14,753 nt of DNA. It comes from Perkinsus olseni. Lineage: Eukaryota > Perkinsozoa > Perkinsida > Perkinsidae. A model generated the notes under the pieces. The model saw only the letters and a list, made by a program, of their open reading frames with translations. It was not told where the DNA came from and did not search any database. Shown here piece after piece: positions 10,850 through 14,753 of the stretch. The stretch is taken from the NCBI GenBank assembly GCA_013115135.1, contig JABANP010000850.1, forward strand, positions 1 to 14,753, written 5' to 3'. The translations under genes were made by a program, and so were the position numbers. Every line of letters starts with the position of its first letter. Position 1 is the first letter of the stretch.

Positions 10850-11197
10850 ATTCGCAGAGTGTCTATACTCGTTCTCTCTCCCCTGTTTTGGTTCCCTCTC
10901 GAACGAAGCCCCTCAGCCAAAGCCTCTGTAGCAGAGAGACAGACTTAACTAGCTGCTCAACACCACGTCACAGAAGGATACAAAAATTCTTGAAATGAAT
11001 CTTGTTTACTGGGCCGAAACACGATGGAGCTCATAGAAGAGACGACTCCATGGTAACTCATTCATCTTCAAAGTATAAGCTGGCATATGCTGGCCTTCGC
11101 TTCAGAGTTGAATGAAGCATGGAGCCCATGTATGGTGAAAAACTTGAAGAAAAATATCTCACAATCGCAGCAAGTCGAAACTAGAGATAACGGAAGC
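10850..11197. other. Non-coding 3' flank of the signal-anchor gene
   Basis: I see no supported gene in these bases. The part next to the stop codon (11098-11190) is A/T-richer than its surroundings and would be the 3' untranslated region of the minus-strand gene. No clear polyadenylation signal could be chosen. Confidence 0.35.
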
Positions 11198-12094
11198 TCA
11201 GATTAGACGTCGTCGTCTATAAAGACGTTCCTGGATGTTCCCAAATATTCCAATGCCATACATCACATCTTCATTTTCGAGCCTCACATTCTTCAGTTGG
11301 TTCATGTAATTATTATCCTTCGACCAGATAGAAGGGCACGCCTTCTTGAAGCTTTCGAGGAGGTGCTGCACTGAGGGACGAGACGGAACAGGTGTCAGCT
11401 CGTAACATCTGGTGCCTTTCTTCTCTGATAGACGGTACAGCATATAACCAGTGTCCCCTCCGCCGTCACAGCCTAATCTCACATGAACATATCCATCCGG
11501 GTGAATGTTGAACTGTTGCTTAATAGGTGATAACGGGCTGTTGGACATGAATCTCCCCTCTGTGATCGGCCACCACTGACTCTTTGGGCTCTTTAGGCTC
11601 TTTAGGGTGATCTTTCTGCCACTCAGCTGGGATGTGATCTCACCCTTTTTGTTAAGAACAAGGTCTCGGAGATCAGGGGATCTGATGACGATGTGCTTGC
11701 AAGCAACTTGAAGGTGCCATAGCAAGAGACCGTAGGTGTGGGTTTCCCGGCTGAATTCCGGAAATCTATGGAACACAGTACTGTCCTTTTCACTCCCACT
11801 CAGCTTGAACCAGCCCGTTCGATATCCGGATAATCGGCCGCTTCCACAACTAACTTCAAGTGCAGCCCGACCATTGCTAGTGTTCAAAGCCACTTCAACA
11901 GCGGGTCTCTTGGACTTGTAAACGTAGTAACCATCCTCCGAATGCAGGATAGCCACTACCATGGCGGTGGTAGCAGCCCAGAGAAAAATGAAGAAGGAAA
12001 AAACCATTGGCAATAGTCTATTGCTGAATAGAGGGGTTGAAATCCTAGTGATGAAACGATAAATGCGACGGCTATTTAGCATCTGGCAAAGCAC
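11198..12094 (-). CDS. Lineage-specific signal-anchor protein of unknown function
   Basis: A single uninterrupted frame of 298 codons runs from ATG 12094 to TAG, with no intron, unlike the plus-strand genes. The N-terminus is basic (RRIYRFITR). One strong hydrophobic segment follows at residues 28-51 (PMVFSFFIFLWAATTAMVVAI), so the protein is either type II membrane-anchored or secreted. Translation from Met 30 would give a classical cleavable signal peptide. The remaining 245 residues are soluble, with four or five Cys, and include LGCDGGGDTGYML and a basic end, ERLYRRRRLI. I recognise no known domain. A broken relative sits at 14234-14562, which shows that it belongs to a small family and helps confirm that the frame is real: conserved pieces include HRFP, THTY, SPDL, SPLSPIKQQF and VHVRLGC. 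It lies alone, opposite in strand to the genes on the left. Confidence 0.8.
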   Translation of the reverse strand: MLCQMLNSRRIYRFITRISTPLFSNRLLPMVFSFFIFLWAATTAMVVAILHSEDGYYVYKSKRPAVEVALNTSNGRAALEVSCGSGRLSGYRTGWFKLSGSEKDSTVFHRFPEFSRETHTYGLLLWHLQVACKHIVIRSPDLRDLVLNKKGEITSQLSGRKITLKSLKSPKSQWWPITEGRFMSNSPLSPIKQQFNIHPDGYVHVRLGCDGGGDTGYMLYRLSEKKGTRCYELTPVPSRPSVQHLLESFKKACPSIWSKDNNYMNQLKNVRLENEDVMYGIGIFGNIQERLYRRRRLI

Positions 12095-13138
12095 TACTGC
12101 GCAGTAGCGGAAAGAAAGCGAGGCTGATCAAGTCTGCAATGAACAATGAGCTATCGATCGAGGTTCTAGCGTCACAGGCGAGCGAACTGAAAAAAAGCTA
12201 CAAAAAGCTAAAAAAGCTCTGCGACGGGACTACATCTGGTAGCATATGACTGCTCACAGAAACCCCAGACCTAGCGCACACAGGGAAAAAATAGAGAGAT
12301 GTGATCGTGTTCTACCGTTCAATGCATCTCGAAGGTGATATTATCGTCGGATGAACAAATGTATGTGGTGGTGGTGCTTGCACGTTATAAGCGACGAGTG
12401 CATGCCGTGAACGTGCAATACAGGAATCCTGCTTGCACACTATTGCTGCACGAAGCATGTTGCAGTTATTGAGGAATTGAGCAGCCTCGGGCGCGTAGAA
12501 CACCGGAGGAACTCTTCGCACGGATCACGGACCGAAAAGCGACAGAAACCCCGGGGGATGGTAAGTTCTTTTAGGATTCTCAGATGGTAATCGAGCTAGA
12601 GTCCCGACCCGCAGAACCCTGCAAGGGACCGAAAAGCGCTCATGACCAGAACCTGCGTGGTTCGAGTGGTGGTGAGTCTCGGGTGTCCCGAGTCGGGTCA
12701 CCTCCCACGCATTCGATGGCTCCTCACCACTGGCTTTGGCGTATCCCTCCAACCCTTTAAATCCCTTCAAATGTATAACCTTATCTGACGCCTGTTGCTC
12801 AGTTGTAAATTTAGTATGCTTTCAAGATAGGAGTCCCCTCATGTGCCCACGAGACTGCACAGAAAATGCTCAACCAGCTCATGCAGCACCGTCAATTTCA
12901 TGGCAGATTACCTGTCACCTGTACCAAGCGGCCTTCCCTAGAGTTGACACAGCTGCCGTAACTGCCTCCATGCTTCATTGTCCCCCTTAGGCGAGTGTAT
13001 GTCAGAGTCTCAACGGGAATGTTCATGGTCAGATGATCTGACTCAGATCAATGGATTGTGCTCTTTGAGTTGGGCGCCATCTCGCAGTTGTGGTGCTTCA
13101 AGCAACTTGCTTCGCCCTGAGTATTCGGATTCTGACTT
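12095..13138. other. Gene-free stretch with A-tracts, a 13-bp direct repeat and a hairpin region
   Basis: I find no convincing gene in these 1044 bases. Visible structure includes three A-tracts at about 10-bp spacing (12190-12215), two copies of GGACCGAAAAGCG (12529-12541 and 12626-12638), and a foldable region (12669-12730) with stem GTGGTGAG/CTCACCAC enclosing the hairpin CTCGGG-TGT-CCCGAG. Open frames at 12525-12770 (minus) and 12736-12990 (plus) lack coding-like composition and were left out. Confidence 0.4.
12190..12215. promoter_or_regulatory. Phased A-tracts upstream of the signal-anchor gene
   Basis: Three A-runs (12190-12196, 12202-12206, 12210-12215), each ending in AGCT, recur about once per helical turn roughly 95-120 bases upstream of the minus-strand start codon at 12094. 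Phased A-tracts bend DNA and exclude nucleosomes. A promoter role is inferred from position only; it could be a simple degenerate repeat. Confidence 0.3.
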
Positions 13139-13499
13139 TTAGACTACCTGCAAATTGTAACTACAGTCCTGCGGAGCGTTGTACCGTCCATCCCCAACGC
13201 GCACTGCCTGCTCAATAGAAACTATCTCCCAACCTAAGAATCGATTCTGAAATTGATATGTGCATGTGAGCTGCGGTGCCATATCCGGAAATGGAAACAC
13301 TCCCTCGTTGCGATTTGGAATATTCTTCACGCTTCGTGAGTTTTAAGTCCAAGGCTTCGTTTTTAATCACACACCACCCTGTTGTTTCTCGTGCAACTTG
13401 TGCTTCCACGTATTCTTCAGGAAACACATGTCGTACGAATGTTGATAGACGGAGCTTAGCGTCAACTGATGCGTACGGACTTCCAGTAATCTGAACCAA
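13139..13499 (-). pseudogene. Frameshifted ORF, unknown protein
   Basis: Two overlapping minus-strand frames look like one protein cut by a frameshift or a missed tiny intron. The first part (13499 down to about 13310) contains LRLSTFVRHVFPEEYVEAQV and GWCVIKNEALDLKL. The second (about 13325 to the stop at 13139) contains GVFPFPDMAPQLTCTYQF and FLGWEIVSIEQAVRVGDG. The switch lies near 13315-13325. Together they give about 120 residues. No ATG is found at the start, and the frame is open upstream into the duplicated tRNA segment (SPYASVD is shared with copy A). I do not recognise the protein. It is probably the remnant of a gene truncated by the duplication. Confidence 0.5.
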
Positions 13500-13941
13500 A
13501 CCCCGGCTAGCACTGGTACGTGTAAGGCTCTTTCGACAGGCAACTAGATGGGTTGGGTTTTCGGAACATTTGATGAACAGGATTTCAGCTCAATTTCAGC
13601 CGGTATCTTCAGGCAATAAGATAAATCAGGTATGTGAAAACTAGAATAATGTCTCCACCTGCTGCCCAGAGGATTTTTCTCGCGGACCATGCTGCCTTCC
13701 GGGGGATTCCTCTGGTATTTTCTGTGGTGTTACAACGGAGTTGAATAAAATGACTAATTCACTCGGACATACTCTAAGCCCGAAAGGCTGAGGAAGCAAT
13801 CCTCCAACAGACGACAGTGTCACAATTGGAACCTTCGCAGGCAGAGCCTAGTGGATTTCGAGTCCACCTCCTTAACCACTCGGACACGCTGTCTCTGTTA
13901 TGGAGTTGATGCATGGCGGCTTCTTTGGCAACCGATGCATT
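13457..13941. repeat. Duplicated tRNA-Ser segment, copy B
   Basis: This is the counterpart of 10115-10655, in the same orientation. The outer boundary near 13457 falls inside the frameshifted minus-strand ORF, so its first residues come from the repeat and the rest from single-copy sequence. Confidence 0.75.
13812..13893 (-). pseudogene. tRNA-Ser (CGA) copy 2, T-arm broken: probable tRNA pseudogene
   Basis: The 82-nt minus-strand sequence keeps GACAGCG, the D-arm TCCGAGTGGTTAAGGAG, a perfect five-pair anticodon stem (GTGGA/TCCAC) around CTCGAAA, and a good variable-arm hairpin (AGGC/GCCT). The T-arm, GAAGG-TTCCAAT-TGTGA, does not pair, and the conserved TTCGA has become TTCCA. That should damage the internal B box used by RNA polymerase III. 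The acceptor stem has one C-A mismatch. It is therefore likely inactive, although the anticodon domain is better preserved than in copy 1. Confidence 0.75.
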
Positions 13942-14137
13942 CTCGTGTCTAAGCTACTGTACTTACAAAAGTTCAGTTACACAACAGTATTTCAAGTGCA
14001 TGAGCCACTAAGCTTCGGATCATTTAGCGACTGCAATGCCACCGCTCACCGGGCCCAGTGAAAGCGGAACAGACGGATATATCAACTCCTGTCAAGTTCC
14101 AGTGCCACAGTCCACAAGGTCTACCGAGTTCAAAGCC
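13942..14137. other. Spacer without recognised features
   Basis: This is single-copy sequence between the tRNA segment and the next duplicated block. An open plus-strand frame from 14036 has no recognisable content. Confidence 0.3.
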
Positions 14138-14232
14138 CCAGTGCCTCCACCGAAGGACTGGCGGGAGATAGGGAGCTACTCTTCGACTTCACGACACACG
14201 ATGTTCACCGCGTGCGATATCTGCATGAAATC
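14138..14232 (+). pseudogene. Orphan coding-like block, copy B (RELLF...RVRY)
   Basis: This is the plus-strand partner of 10744-10838, encoding LAGDRELLFDFTTHDVHRVRY. Immediately after it, at 14233-14235, the sequence changes abruptly into the antisense of the signal-anchor pseudogene. The open frame beyond about 14232 is thus a chimera and not a natural protein end. Confidence 0.4.
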
Positions 14233-14233
14233 A

Positions 14234-14562
14234 GTGTCCCCACCGCCATTACAGCCGAGTCTCACGTGAACATTTCCATTCGAGAGAATGTCAAACTGCT
14301 GCTTGATGGGTGATAACGGGGAATCGGATATGAATTTTCCCGGTATGAGCGGCGACCATCGGAATCTCCCCTCCTTGACTAGGGTGATCTCTTCACCACC
14401 CAGCCGGGATCTGATACGGCCCTTCTTCTCGAGAACAAGCTCTCAGAGATCAGGGGATTCGATGGCGATAATATGACCGCAACTCATTTTAACAGACGCG
14501 AGCAAATGCCTGTAGGTGTGGGTGTCCCGACTGACATCCGGGAATCTATGGATAATAGTACT
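14234..14562 (-). pseudogene. Broken copy of the signal-anchor gene
   Basis: On the minus strand this matches the middle of the intact gene at 11198-12094, from about HRFPEFSRETHTY to GCDGGGDT. The copy reads HRFPDVSRDTHTY, SPLSPIKQQFDI, VHVRLGCNGGGDT. It lacks the N-terminal anchor and the true C-terminus. One in-frame TGA (14443-14445) replaces the Arg codon of SPDLRDL. A block present in the intact gene (around KSPKSQWW) is altered and shortened. Otherwise the frame is kept over about 108 codons, so decay is recent or the sequence was under constraint for some time. Its 5' side is cut by an apyrase fragment at about 14562 and its 3' side by the RELLF block at about 14234. Confidence 0.8.
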
Positions 14563-14563
14563 G

Positions 14564-14753
14564 CCTCACTCATCGTCCCTCACTTCCAATCCTAGCGCTG
14601 TGGTGGACCTGGGTGGCGGCAGTGTCCAGTTGGATGCTGCTCAAGTAGTACTACTACTGTAGTAGGGAGTATCGGGAGCATGGCTTCGGTGGACGAAACT
14701 ACTCTCGCCGGTCCTGGGACTTCTTCCCTTGAGTATGTCGTACTGTAGGTTAC
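14564..14753 (+). pseudogene. Apyrase gene fragment (apyrase region 4), cut by the window end
   Basis: The sequence matches 5344-5533 of the intact apyrase gene on the same strand. It encodes SNPSAVVDLGGGSVQL, i.e. apyrase region 4. Downstream it retains the CTTGAGTATGTCGTACTGTAGGT stretch that in the full gene is the exon 3/intron border. Between them a CTACTACTACTG-type expansion (14643-14660) brings a stop codon into frame. No exons 1-2 precede it: the left end abuts the signal-anchor pseudogene. It continues beyond the window, so it might be longer, but as seen it is a 5'-truncated copy. Confidence 0.8.

Noticed and set aside
12525..12770. Minus-strand 81-codon frame
   Set aside because: It overlaps the foldable repeat region and has no coding-like features.

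Overview
The window reads as nuclear DNA of a gene-dense, intron-rich protist, about half G+C. The genes are cut by many small GT-AG introns, mostly 24-90 nt, and genes are separated by about 100-300 nt on the left side. The domain content is purely eukaryotic: a Golgi-type GDA1/CD39 apyrase, the 18S rRNA dimethylase DIM1, a kelch protein and a class II tRNA-Ser. Small introns, lineage-specific signal-anchor proteins and CTG/CAG runs near gene ends make me favour an alveolate of the Perkinsus type. That assignment is an inference from style, not proof.

Left part (1-9968), all plus strand. (1) 29-2139: a many-exon gene for an unrecognised Ser/Pro-rich, low-complexity protein, with only some exons resolved. 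(2) 2432-3618: a coiled-coil protein. (3) 3910-6451: a GDA1/CD39 nucleoside (di)phosphatase with one N-terminal membrane anchor and all five apyrase regions, five exons, about 580 aa. (4) 6712-8290: DIM1, eight exons, about 385 aa, the best resolved gene here. (5) 8407-9968: a kelch-repeat protein, eight exons, about 419 aa. I reconstructed the exon joins by matching splice sites with reading phase. For DIM1 and the apyrase, known family spacing supports them. For the other genes they rest on frame closure alone.

Right part (9969-14753) is different: sparse, repetitive and partly decayed. It holds two diverged copies of a segment carrying a minus-strand tRNA-Ser(CGA) (10519-10600 and 13812-13893), an intact single-exon gene for a signal-anchored protein of unknown function (11198-12094, minus), a frameshifted ORF (13139-13499, minus), a broken copy of the signal-anchor gene (14234-14562, minus), and, joined to it, a fragment of the apyrase gene (14564-14753, plus) that runs off the window end.

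The genes do not form a pathway. Apyrase (secretory nucleotide hydrolysis), DIM1 (ribosome maturation) and the kelch protein are independent genes that happen to be neighbours. The points most worth checking are a set of candidate 24-nt introns, a 464-nt apyrase intron that stays open in frame with the next exon, the pair of tRNA-Ser copies damaged in different arms, and the chimeric duplication at the right edge.
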